Positions 38,251 to 50,039 of a DNA stretch of 64,000 nt are shown in pieces. Every line of letters starts with the position of its first letter. Position 1 is the first letter of the stretch. Where the stretch lies: contig SCFE01000109.1 of assembly GCA_004352715.1 (NCBI GenBank), forward strand, positions 1,478,139 through 1,542,138, written 5' to 3'. This stretch comes from Hofstenia miamia (Eukaryota > Xenacoelomorpha > Acoela). The notes beneath the pieces were generated by a model that had not been told where the DNA came from, ran no database searches, and saw nothing but the letters and a program-made list of their open reading frames with translations. The translations under genes and the position numbers were made by a program.

Positions 38251-40700
38251 CAATTAGGTTATTTGGTAGCAGCATCTGTTTAATTTCACTTCTTGTGAAT
38301 ACTTCTGTGCATAGCAGTTTTATAATTGATTTGGTTTGTTTTCTTATAGACTTCTCCAAATATTTGCTTTACTATGTTGGCTTTTTTCTCTTGTTTGACA
38401 GTGATTTCTACTAGCAGCCATTAATCAATGGTATTTTTTAATAACAGCTTTCTGGTTCTATGGGTTCCCTGTTTTTCAAGATTAATTTTATTGATTTCCT
38501 GTGATGTTTTCAATGTCATTGCAATTGTTCCTGACTGTAATAGTTCATCTTCTTTTTCCATTTCCTTCTGAGATTTACTCATCATTTTGATCACATGTAT
38601 CAGACACATTTTGCCTTGTCTCTTCATTATCCTTGATTTTTTCATCATTTTATTGTACAAGGATTTTGTATAATTTGCCATATATTTTTTATTGGCTTTT
38701 TCATTATCTCATTTACCATCTTCACCTAGATTTGTTTTACTGTTTCTATCATTTCAGCTTCACCTCTGCAGATTAATTTCTGCATTTTTTTCATTTGTCT
38801 TAATTTACAGGTTGATGTTGCTCCCCACATGTATTTCTTAATTGCATTGCTTAATATTTCTATCTCTATGGGACAGATTCCTGTGTTGTTCACAGTTTCC
38901 CCAGCAGTTGATTTTTTTTCATTATTTATGTGAAGTATTTCTTGAACTTTTGCAGTGATTTTTTCATTGGTGACATCTATTTTATGTATGTCTCAGATAA
39001 TATCCAATTGTTTATCATTTGTGTAATCAGTGTGATTGCAAATTTGTACTTTTTATATTAGATATTGATTTTCTTTTCTTTTTCATCATTAGATGTACTA
39101 TTCTTTTGTTTTCTGTTAGGGCTATGGCTATAACCTATATTGATTTTCTGGCTCTGAATTCAGGTGCATTCTTCTCTTTGAACAATAGACTTTTGAAATC
39201 TTTTTTTGATCCCATTTTGTACACTGTTCTTGCAGTGTCTTTTCTACTATTTTGTAATATTTATTTATTGGTGACTTAATGTCTATTTGTGGCCAGTTGT
39301 CTTGAATTGGCTTATCCTCTTTCAATTCATGCCATACTTTGATTATTGTTTTTAAATATTCTGGCTGATGGTTGAGGCTACACTTGATGTTTAGCACTGC
39401 TGCATCTTCTAAATCACATTCATATCCTGTTAGTTCCAGTGTTTTTAACTGGTAATAGAGGTTTATTGCAAACCTAGGTTTAACCATTATTCTTTGTGCC
39501 AGCATGCTTAGGTTCAGTGGTAAACCAATGGTGATTAAATTGGATATCTTATGCTCTTCTTGCAACTGCTCTAATATGAATATATTCTCCATTTTGTTAG
39601 ATAGTATTGTAATATCCTCTACCAGGCATTGTCACTGTTCATTATGTGGATGATGCTAGAGTATCTTCTTTCTGTTGGCTTTTTACTTTCTAAACTTTTT
39701 GCAAGGTGTAATTTGTCTTCTATCATTTTGTAGCTCCTCCTCCTTTATGAAGTATAGTATATTATGAGCATACTGTTTTAATTCAGATTCACTTGCTCAC
39801 ACTCATTTTTTCAATATGATTATATTATGTGAGCTTGCTAACATTAGCTGTTCATCAAATGTGATGTGCACTATGCTTTGAAAATATTGCCAATTTAATT
39901 TCTCATTTGTTGATTTGAGGTATAGAATTACAATGTTGTATCTTTGGTGGTTACTTTTATTTATTAATAATTGTATTGTTGATCCATCATCTTCTGTTTC
40001 CTTTACAGTTTTATCTTTGATATCAATCCCTTTGTTTCTAGCAATAAGTTATCATAGGATGTATTTCTGATCTGTCTTGTCACCATGAAGTAAGGATGTA
40101 TTTTTCAGATTTCCTATTTTGTCATCCTGCTTTTGCTTTCTCTGTCTTCAGATTGTGACAACTGCAGTGTTTTGTATATGAGGATTGTATTGTAATTAGC
40201 ATTGAGGACTATGTCTCCTTATTCTTCTTCTCATGTTCATTGGTTGCTCTGACCACCCATCTAGTAATTGATGCTTGGTCAGCATCTTTGTTGAACTCTT
40301 CTGTTTCTGTATGCTAGTTCCAGATCCTCTATCTGCCTGCCCAGTAATTGGCATTTAGGTGATAGTGTTCTCCTCTACATTCTCCTTCTTGGGTTGCTTG
40401 AGAGCTGGATTTCTATCCACATGCTGGTAATTGTCATTTTGATAAGGGGGTCCTTCTCCATAACCTTCTCCTTCTTTTCAGTGATGTATTTTCCATTTGT
40501 TCTGATCTCATCCTTTTTGATTACATTTTCCTCAACTCAGTTAATATATTAACATCCCATATTTCTTGGTTATGTCTAGGTTTATTTTTTACTGCCCTCT
40601 AAGGCATTACTATTTTCTATTTCATCACAATTAATATTATTTGTAAATTATTCTTCAAATTTTTCTTCACAAACACTGTCTAAATCATTCATCAATACAC
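38250..40700 (-). pseudogene. Unrecognised third ORF region downstream of integrase (ORF X)
   Basis: About 2.4 kb is coding-like on the minus strand, with long frames at 39592-39128 (154 codons) and 38681-38421 (86 codons) and shorter open patches up to 40500. Readable segments include ISNLITIGLPLNLSMLAQRI, YYQLKTLELTGYECDLEDAA and YNIVILYLKSTNEKLNWQYF. It is charged, Lys/Glu/Gln-rich, with no obvious signal peptide or membrane anchor, so it does not look like an envelope gene. It lies where Ty3/gypsy elements carry an optional third ORF. It is broken by stops and I recognise no domain. Confidence 0.55.
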
Positions 40701-40759
40701 ATATATCTCTATTATTTCTTATAATTTTAAATTCAACTTTTTTATCTATCACTACTTGT

Positions 40760-41573
40760 TCTATGTCACTCATTGCTCTTATCAAGTTTGGAAAGTGTAA
40801 TATTCTCCTGTCATTTTGTTGGTACTCACTATTGGGTAAGACTTTTAGTATTATTTATGGTCCTTCCTATTGTGTTTTTAATTTCTGTACTTGGTTCACT
40901 TTTGTGTTCTTAGCAGTGTGCATTAATAAACTTTGTCTCCCTTCTGATGTGGTTGACAATATATCTTCTTGTTGAAGTTCCATTCCTGTCTGATTGCCTA
41001 TTGTTTCATGTTGTGGCACATTGCCTCATGTATTCCTGTGAGTTTATCCTTTAATTTGCTTATGTAATGGTTGTCTAGTTTCACCATGTAATTGTGGAAC
41101 TGTTCTGAGATCAGAATTGCAGCTTCTCTTTTGCATATTGCCTTGAACAATATCATTCCAGTAATTGAATGTACCAATGTATTCAACCATTTCCAATACT
41201 TCTCTCCAGTCCCTTGCTCCAACTCTAGATGTTAGTACTCTAATCAATTTTATCATTGTTCTATTCAGTCTTTCAATGGCTGCAGATGACAAGCAGTTCT
41301 TCTCTAGTTAATAAATTAAAGCAGTTTTGTCAGTTTGTCAAACAGTTTCCTTTCAAATTGTACTCCTTTATCCTAGATTACAATTTCCATTGCCTCTAAC
41401 TTTAAAATCCATTTTGTAAATAATTTTTCTGCTACTTCTTCTGCTGTAATTGTTTTCATTGGTATCATTCTCACGTATTTTGTGAAATTATCCACTATTT
41501 CCAGTATATACTGGCACCCTTCATAAACTTGAGATAGTTTTTGTAAGTCAACATGGACTATGTGGTTCAGCAC
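40760..41573 (-). pseudogene. Ty3/gypsy integrase (core and GPY/F module), degraded
   Basis: The core reads HIVHVDLQKLSQVYEG then LEIVDNFTKYVRMIPMKTIT (first catalytic Asp). A DKGVQFERKLFDKL block follows, with a stop where Trp is expected (second Asp), then SSAAIERLNRTM (catalytic Glu). Further on, EGP.IILKVLPNSEY and RRILHFPNLIRA match the C-terminal GPY/F module, with a stop at the Y. The N-terminal HHCC domain is missing: coding similarity starts at about 41580, directly after the R4 region. Several stops make it dead. Confidence 0.88.
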
Positions 41574-41929
41574 TGTAACAATTTTTTCAAATCTATTTTT
41601 ATGCTGTCAGGAAATCAGAACAATTTAGAGAAATCACTAAAAATACTTTTTCTATGACTTCTCAGAAAAATATATGGGTGAATAAAGTGCAAATTGCTCC
41701 AAAATCTAGCAAATATTTCCTTTAAAGAAAGGCAGCACTACAATGTGTATTGCTTCACAATGCAGAAAGATATTGTGATGGTATAAAATGCAGGCCAAAT
41801 GCTAAGAATATTTTTTATGCCATGTATTAAGATTACACACATGAAATCACTTTTCATATGCCATTGCACGACAGTATTACTTCATAGCAAGAAATATTTC
41901 ATGTAATGGACAAAGGGGATAGAAAGTGC

Positions 41930-43104
41930 AGCTCAATGCAAATCCCCAGAACTCATTGGCTTTGAGGTTCCTGAGTACTACTCATGTGCCTCAATGCTTA
42001 ACATTCATTTTGCATTAGTAATCAAACCTGTTACAAAGATTATTCCAAAGTAATATACTTCATTAATTGATTAAACTTTTAGACTGAATTTATAGTAGAA
42101 TTTACAAATAACATAGCCAACCACTGATGGACCACAAGTTGCAAAAACAGTGGGTCACCAGGTGGATTTGGCCACCCTTACACCAGTGATCCACTGGTTG
42201 CTAATTTGTGGTCACTGGTGGCAAAAGTACAATTTCAGCATCAGAGCAAAGTCTCAAATGTAGCAATAGCAAACTTTTATATTGATAGAGTTTAAACATT
42301 GCAGTTTAAACTAACACAACCCAACAAAGGGTTGAAGGAAATGTAAGCAATATTACCATTTAATTTGATTTTAATTTGGCAATTGAAAATATAAAGAATT
42401 TTTTTAAGAATAACAACAAGCATACAAAAATGCCAAATTTAAATTTGATTTTTCAATTTCAGAAGAAATTGCAATTTTTAAATATTATTTTTTCCAATAA
42501 TTAAAAATAACTTTTCCCCCAATTTTAAGTATTCATATAGACATTAATTTCAAGGTCCACGAATAATCGTGAATAAATTATTTTGAAATTTCATTCTGCA
42601 CACATATCTTATAATTTTTGCAAACAGAAAAATGCAAAAAAAGCTGTTCACAGTGATCTAAGAAACATAATAATGAATAATATTTTACTTCAATGCATTA
42701 GCTCATATATTATTTATGATTAAAAGTAAATGTGATGTCACTAGTGTTTCGTCAGTGGTCCACTGTTGGGAACTGGTGGCCGCCCATACCAATCATTCCT
42801 CAACAGTGGGTCACTGGTGGTGTCTACATGGGCTGTTTTTAGTTAATTCGGATTTGCTCACGTAATATTCCTTTGCTGTTTTCCGCAATGTGTCTATTAA
42901 TTTGCTTAGCGTCTTTGGTTGTTACATTTTGTCAAATGCTTTTGCCAACTGGTACTGATGCCGTAATATAACTCTAGTTTTACAAATTGTAGCTAATAAC
43001 TAGGCAATAATAATAGATGATAAATAATCACAAAAAGTATTTTAATTCTTTTTTTATTTTTTCTTTTCTTCCTTTTCACCTTTTCTTGTGCCGATTATGC
43101 CACA
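41930..43104 (-). mobile_element. LTR-like repeat R4, interrupted by a small element
   Basis: On the minus strand it starts TGTGGCATAATCGGC (at 43104) and shares with R2 the block around GTCAAATGCTTTTGC and the block 'attccaaagtaatata'. Its 3' end is missing before the integrase. About 720 bp at 42115-42838 has no counterpart in R2 or R3. The outer part (42840-43104) keeps CpGs and the inner part has lost them. Confidence 0.6.
42115..42838. mobile_element. Small inverted-repeat element inserted in R4
   Basis: The ends carry related CAGTG/CACTG-rich motifs in inverted order. ACACCAGTGATCCACTGGTTG near 42191 resembles the reverse complement of CAACAGTGGGTCACTGGTGG near 42801, and CACTGATGGACCAC near 42124 mirrors GTCAGTGGTCCACTG near 42752. 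There is no coding sequence. R2 continues across the position without it, so it is an insertion. Exact ends and target duplication were not resolved. Confidence 0.55.
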
Positions 43105-43467
43105 AAGTATAATCAATGATGTCCATATCATAGTCACGTGGAGAATAAAATAAGTATCAATCTGCTCTGCTTCATGAAAATTTAAATCTCCACAGATTAA
43201 TGTAGTTGAGTTTTCGTGAGATATGTTTCTTTTTGAGCAAAAAGATTTAAACTCTTTGAACGTGAAATTTAACAATTCTATTATGGTGATTGAATCTGCG
43301 TGTAAGTGCTCGTTTTAAGAGGAACGCAAATTAATAGCATAGCAAAATCATTTAAATCTACAGTAGCTGCGCAAGTGAAGTCAATATCATTGTTGAATTT
43401 AATTTCACTACTAGATAAGAAATGTTCAGTAAGATAATAACACCACCGTGTTCACTATGTTTAGTCT
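43105..43467. other. Short non-coding stretch
   Basis: No supportable feature between R4 and the element at 43476. Confidence 0.4.
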
Positions 43468-43475
43468 ATCTGAAC

Positions 43476-44666
43476 CAGAGATGGAATCGGATCCAACAAT
43501 TTAGGATCAGAAACGTTATTATCCGGATTCGAATTTTTAAAATAATTTTAGTTTTCAATTCGAAATTGATCCGAATATATTTATGTTCTTTTTAAATGCG
43601 AATAGAAAATCTTAAGTGCTTTAACACTGTCTTAAAAAATTGACATATACGATATACCGGGGGAGAGGAAGGGGGAGGAGAGGGGGCAGGGCCGAGCTTG
43701 AACCAAGATATTTAAAAAATCAGACGACTTACGCAATACTGTGCAAGTCAATCAACTTAAAAGCAATTTGTTGAAAAATTAATGTTAAATTTCGAAATAT
43801 TACATAGTATCAAATGCTCTTCTAGTACTAAAATATAATAGAGTCATTTTGATCAAGCCAACCAAGCAATTCAAGAAATGCTTTTGTCAAAGATACTAAA
43901 ATGGCCTAAAATTTTCCGACAATAAATTGCTTCATTTATCTGTAATTGTCCACCTTCTATAATCAATATACGTTTCTGAATAGCGTGCCTTTGATTATGA
44001 GTGAAAATTGATAATTGCTCTACCAAAAATCCAACAAATTCATTTCTGTGGTTATTTGTAAGCTTTTATTAATCAAATTCTTAAATTTACCATTACCCAT
44101 TACCTATTAATCCAAAAATCATTATGCTACAATGTACATTTAATTGAGAATTGAAGGTGTTTTGCATTAGTGATTATAATAATCAAAAACCTTCTGAAAG
44201 CTTTATATTACTCTTGATACTGCAATTTGTTTATAATGCATCTTACATGAGAATTTTTTATTGAAGAGCATCCCACATTATATAAGTATCTTTAAATTTT
44301 GGAGGAGTTTGCAGCAACTAAGTTATTCCACTTGCTTCTCTTTGTTTTTTCTGTTTTTCTATATGCAAGTTTAAGTAAGCAAACGTTTTTAGTTGCTTTA
44401 CAATTTTATCTATATTTGATGGCTAGAATAAAACGCATTTTCAGATTTAAATATTCGTCACCAACTTCATAAGTTGTTGGAAATAATAACGTGGAATCTG
44501 TTGTAAGAACAATTAAATTCAATTCAAATACAAAATTTCACTTGGATTGAGATTATTAACACGTTCGTAATCTATAAATTATTACAATTTTTAAAAAAAG
44601 TTTGATCAAACTCAGATTAGAAATTTTCTTAAAATGTAGACGCGATCCGATCCTATCCGAAATCCG
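43476..44666 (+). mobile_element. Non-autonomous hAT-like element, copy A
   Basis: It begins CAGAGATGGAATCGGATCC. The flanks ATCTGAAC (43468-43475) and ATCAGAAC (44667-44674) match at 7 of 8 bases, fitting a hAT target duplication. GGATCC/ATCCGATCC motifs cluster at both ends. Its right 250 bp aligns, reverse-complemented, with 50040-50300, and its left end with 51180-51347. No coding sequence. Confidence 0.65.
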
Positions 44667-44699
44667 ATCAGAACGCGCAACTGTAATAAATTTTTAAGA

Positions 44700-46080
44700 C
44701 ACAGCAATTTCAGTGGCAAATGAAGAATAAAACTAGGTTTAAGTAATGCCAGCAATATTGCATTTAAGAAAAGCAATATAAGTGGTCAAACTTAAAATTG
44801 GGATATATTGAGTAAACTTTGTAAATTCATATAGAGAACTTTTATAGAGTTAGATAGTCAACTAAAACTGATTTCAATCACTTTATTATCGTGAAAAAAG
44901 TTTTAAGTTCTTAATTCTAAATTTTGAATTATCAGCTCCTTGTTGAATCATACTGCATCTTTTTTGTAAAATCAATTTTTCTATTTTAAGTTTTAAGAAT
45001 CGGGAGCCGAGGAAATAAATACTTTACTTTCATAGTTTTTTAGTTTTCTACAGTTAGATAAAATTAGTCGCTTATCCCATTCAGAGTATAATTTAACCAA
45101 GACAATACGAGGATGTGAATTTTTAAAATTTAATATTCCAATCGGATAAGATCTTCTATTGCAAATCAATAATTAAATCCTAAATGAGAAATACATGATT
45201 TACCTATTCAATTTCGTTATTTTGACGTTTTGAATGATCTCAATCAATAATTCAATTAAGGCCTTGGATCTGAATTGATGTAGAAACATCTTCACAGCGA
45301 TTAGAATTTTTTTTGTGACAATTGTAATATATTCATAGTAGCATTTTTGCTAACATCAGTTTCGAGTTTCTTTAATCTATATTCTATATTAATAACACTA
45401 TCATGAACAGCCTTTTTAAACTGGAAGTGTCTTCCAACAATGAACATTTGCTAATATTTGAAAATATAGTTTCTATGCGACCAAGACCAAAGCATTGTTT
45501 ACATAACAATATTATATTAACTTTTAGAGAATCTAATGCAATTTGTTGAACGTCATCAAAACCACTACAATTCTTAACCAATGAATAGACTTAAAACAAG
45601 AAAAACATGTAAATGTCTTAATGCCTAAACATAAATTATCTGTTGAACAAGAGTTATGTACATTGTTAGGAAAAATACTTGAAAATAGAAATATTATACT
45701 TTGTAGAAAATTAATTAAGCTAATTTTTGTAGAGAAAAATTAACTGCTGCAAATTAAAATTCAACTTATGTTTCCCACCACTCTTTGCTGCTTCTTTTAT
45801 GACATTTTGAATGCCATTTGAGCAAAATTTAGCTGTCAACATAGAAATTAGGTACTGATTTTATAGCAAAAACATTTTATTAAAGACTCTTTATTTGAAG
45901 TTTAGTACAATTATGACAAACACAACCTAGCATTCCTTGAAATGTATGCGGAAAGTTAGATGTTGGTGCAATATTGTTGCCACACATAACATATGTTCAA
46001 GTTTATTAATAGAAATACACGAATAAATTTATTTATTTTTAGAACAATTCTGTTAAAACCATTTCATCAGCTACATAATT
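44700..46080. other. AT-rich non-coding stretch
   Basis: No gene supported. The 65-codon minus frame at 45384-45581 has no recognised motif. Confidence 0.4.
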
Positions 46081-46520
46081 TATACAGTCCAACACCAATG
46101 TATGATCCTTCACCACATTGAGAACCAGATGTACATCTAACCAGTCCCCCACCACGAAATGCCTCCACCTTCGTGCGATCCTGAAATTTGTGCCAAGCTG
46201 ATAAATGCCATTAACCAAATGAGTTTTATTAAATTCATGCTAAAGATAATTAATAAATACATACATCTTGAACAAAAAATTTTGTTTGTTTTATAATCTG
46301 AAAAGATTTGTTGAATTTGTTTGATTATGCAAACTTTTGCATAGATGATCTGCATTGAATTAAATAGAAATCAGTCCACAAAAACCAGTCCGCTGCAATT
46401 CGGTCTTTGAAACTCCTGATTGCATTATGAAGCAAAAATATAACAACTTTAAACTTCTCTATATTTATTGAAACCTCTGGTTCCTTTGATATGTTTAAAA
46501 TTTCATTCCAATAAAATAAC
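46070..46520 (-). other. Possible Cys-containing exon pair, unrecognised
   Basis: One minus-strand frame (46522-46325) includes RSFKDRIAADWFLWTDFYL. A second, after a CAAATTTCAG splice-like site, reads FRGGGLVRCTSGSQCG and SYIGVGLYKLCS before a stop. The Phe-x-Asp-Arg starts of the two are reminiscent of each other. The composition looks more like coding than the surroundings, but I know no matching family and could not join the pieces in frame. Confidence 0.22.
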
Positions 46521-46529
46521 ATAGTTTTT

Positions 46530-47602
46530 CTATTTTACTAAGTCAATTATTTATTGATTACAATCAAAATAAAAAATATATAATAATGATATATATAATT
46601 ATGTATATATATATATATATATATATATAAATTTAATTTTGTAAATGTAAACTCACGCGACTGGAAAAAATAAGGATTTATGAACTGTGCATATTCCTTA
46701 CTTATTTACCTACACTACTTTTCCTTGAGAATTAAGTGGGAATTTAGCATGAAATTGAGATGATTTATTATCAAAAAATCCATTTTTGTGTTTTTAACTT
46801 AAAACATACCGTAAACCATAAGCAGCCCAGTCGTAAAGCAAAATTTTTGAATGAATATAATCAAAGCTTTTGGGTTTTCACAATTTTGTTGGAGTATTTA
46901 ATGCAATTCGCGGATGAAGCTCTGCATCATAGTAATTAAAGAGATTGTGTACAGCATTTACGCTAATTTGAGCTAAAAATTATCAATGTACAGTCACTTG
47001 TGAGTGCTCTGTTTGATTAGAGTCTTTTTTTATTTACTGGCGACATATTTTCGAATTGATGTAGAGTTTATAGACATTCACTAGAGTTTATAGACATTCA
47101 CTGAATTTTTTCAATTCAATTAGTAGCAACAAGTCTCAACTATTTTGTTTGCTCTAAATAGACCACCCACGTCCTATCCTGGCCTGCTGAATTTAGCATG
47201 AAAATGAAAGAGAAGATAAATCTTTAACCAATGGCGCTTTTCAATTTCGTGAGTTACTAGCATTTAAAGCAGTTTTTACAAAAACCATCACAAATTCGTA
47301 AAAAACGCCATTGTTGTTTGAGCTTAAAAATGTTGGTTTTTAAAATAAAAAGTATCTAATAAACAAATTATATTATAATGCGCATTTATAGATGGAAATT
47401 TACAAAGCGAATATATAAATAGAAAAATTTATAAAATTAATGAAAATATGATTAGTAGTATAACTTGTTTTTGTATTCATATGTAAATCATTCAAAAATA
47501 TTTATTTACCGCGGAATAATAACTGCCTTTGTAATATATCGTAGGATCAATTTGCGTGCGCTTTGTAATTCGAAATGCCAATTCCTATGCTACAAATGCA
47601 CG

Positions 47603-47635
<33 letters not shown>

Positions 47636-48420
47636 ATATATATTCCCGCTTGTATAAAAATTGAATTTTTGAAATTTTTGAAATATTGAACTTTTTATCC
47701 AAAAGATAATCACGCCTTCATTCAGTTGCGTTCAATCTACTCATTGCTTTAACATAAGTGCTTTTTCTGTTGCTATGATAAGATTTTATTGAATATTTTA
47801 GCTATAATATTGCAAAGGAAAGGTTTTTCATATCACCTGCCACGAAAGACTGACAGTGCCGACAATGAACGTTCCCTATATAGCAGGAAATATCGCTAAA
47901 TCCTTGTTGAGTAAACAAATTGTCATTAATGCAGAAGAGAAATGATCATTTCGGCTGGAGTGTAGTGGCGCGGGGGTCCGGCCCCCATTGTTAAATTGTT
48001 AAATGTTTGATGCTAAGTGGGGGGGGGGGCTCATCTTATTTAAAAATTCAGACTTCTNTGTTGCATTTTCTAGCAATCCACTACCCACCCAGAAAGTTGC
48101 TTACTGCTCTGTGGTGAACTGATCTATCAAGTGGTCAATTAAATCACAGCCTGCACCTCACAATTCACGATATTATGAATTTAATCAATTCAACATTTCA
48201 CCTGAAATCATTCTGTGATAAGATTTACACGGTACCTCCAATGACAAAATTAGAGGAGAAATACAAAAGATATAAAATGATCTTGATATCCAGTTTAGAA
48301 AAGCTGGTTGGGTGATCGTCAGTCGGCGAATAGACACTATTAATAACATAGAATGACTATTTGGCTCTTTTTACTCATTTTTGTAGTCGTGAAAACAATC
48401 CTGGAGAGGAGGACAAGAAT
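46530..48420. other. AT-rich stretch with TA tracts
   Basis: No gene. TA tracts lie at about 46601 and 47603. A 20-base direct repeat 'tagagtttatagacattcac' occurs twice at 47063-47102. A run of 11 G near 48018 and an N at 48058 mark a hard-to-sequence spot. Confidence 0.45.
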
Positions 48421-49303
48421 ACATATGAAGTAGACCCTGCTTAATAAATCTACACTAGGACCAGGCTATTTTGGTTATTAAAACTGGAACAGCGATTACT
48501 CCTTGAGAATAAATTTACATCTGTTTCAAATGCAAAAATTATGGAATAGAAACCAAATTTCTACAAATAGCAAATTTAATAAGATTATCAACCTAATTGG
48601 AAGTATATGTACCAGCTAGTTGCTTTGCTGAATCAATAATGAAGCAAACAAAAAATGCTTAATGGTCATTTTGATCTATCGTCGCTTTTCTAGTGCTATC
48701 CAAAGGACTAAAAAGGTATAACTATTGCTAAGCCATTTATAGAAGTGTCCACAAATGTTTTGTTTTTGGCAGATGATGAATTTATCAAGATTTGCTTGCT
48801 TTAGATGCCATTTTTACCGCACTTCAGGGCTGATGTTCTCTTTGAAAGCAACAAAGGCGTCAATTTTGCAGTATCCAAAACTATTGATACCATATTCCTA
48901 TCGAACAACACAAAATAGCATTTCCTCAGCTGTTGGAGGCTCAGGAGTAATTAATTCTACATCACTATCTTCGTCAAGTTCGACTTCCTCTCTCTCACCA
49001 TCCACAATGTCGTGGACTAGCTAATTAAACATGTCTTCTTCCTTTACTTCCGACCAGAGGCGTATTCCCTTTATATGCGAGGTGTGCGCCGCACACGTTC
49101 TAACCAGCATTTTTATGATTTTACAGCGTTTTTTCCTATCGCTTATTTGGGAATTGAGTAAATTTAATACAGCATCAAACTGATTTTTACACTGTTTTTA
49201 TAAATAGTAATTTGTGATTAAATATAAATACTCAATCGAATTGAGTTGCCATTCGAATTTTTAATAACCCATTGTTTTCAGTACTTTCTTATAAAACCTG
49301 TGT

Positions 49304-49411
49304 CTAAATTACAATTTTGGTAAAATTAAAGCATTTCGATTGTTTTGATCCATAATCTATAAATTTGCTAGTATTATCTTGTTTAGCAATCATATCACTG
49401 ATAAATTAAAA
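49304..49411 (+). repeat. Dispersed repeat, copy B (partner 34861-34979)
   Basis: See the partner entry. This copy lacks 'tttacatg' present at 34930-34937. It lies near the left end of the hAT-type element, so the unit may belong to that element family. Confidence 0.8.
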
Positions 49412-49703
49412 TGTTCTAGTTACTTCAATCGTGAATAACTAGGTATTGCGACATCCACACTATAATATACATTAAAAAAGCAAATTAAGCATAATCGTTG
49501 AAATTGCATCGTACATTTGTCGCCGAACGTTATTGATTGGTTCACGAAATGGAAATAGATCATTTCGAGGCGTGCGCTAATGATCACGCATCTCCAGTGA
49601 GAAAACAAACGTCTCAACACTCTTAGTTAATTCCCCGCCAAGAAAACATCAATAAAAATAGATAAACTTTTTCAAGTTCTACATGTACATACATTGGCTG
49701 TGG

Positions 49704-49762
49704 AATGGATCTCTGCGATGTTTACATTTGTTATAACAAATGTAAACATCGCAGAGATCCAT
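49704..49762. mobile_element. Perfect palindromic foldback with 8-bp direct repeats
   Basis: Bases 49705-49762 form a perfect 58-bp palindrome with no spacer: a 29-base arm starting ATGGATCTCTGCGATG and its exact reverse complement. It is flanked by GGCTGTGG at 49696-49703 and 49763-49770. The 8-bp duplication indicates insertion by a transposase making 8-bp staggered cuts. The simplest reading is two TIRs joined head to head with all internal sequence lost. Confidence 0.85.
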
Positions 49763-50039
49763 GGCTGTGGTGTTAAGCTAAAACAAATGTTGGCAGTGCC
49801 CTTTATTCTAATTTTTTAGACTATTTTAGTGGCTTAAGCAGTTATTAGCTGTAAACCAGACAAGCTCACAGTGTTTCATGTGCACAACACTCAGCCCTGG
49901 TTGAATGTGTTTATGAGCCTGCAAAGGGGCTCATCAATGCTAGACAAAAGCTGTGGAATATGAGCATTAGCTTACGAATGTTTACAGCCAACAAGAAACA
50001 TAGTTTCTTAGTCCGCCTTAATAATGACTGCATACGGTA

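Larger units (their letters stand above)
28150..42550. other. CpG-depleted domain
   Basis: Reading line by line, I found CG dinucleotides only near 30556, 31781, 32406, 35107, 41474 and 41868 in about 14.4 kb. Flanking sequence has CG every few tens to few hundred bases. The domain covers retroelement, LTRs and spacer alike. TG and CA are correspondingly abundant. The composition is what long-term cytosine methylation leaves behind. Confidence 0.75.

Noticed and set aside
38250-40700. ORF X as a retroviral envelope gene
   Set aside because: No signal peptide, furin-like site or membrane anchor is visible; the readable parts are charged and soluble-looking.
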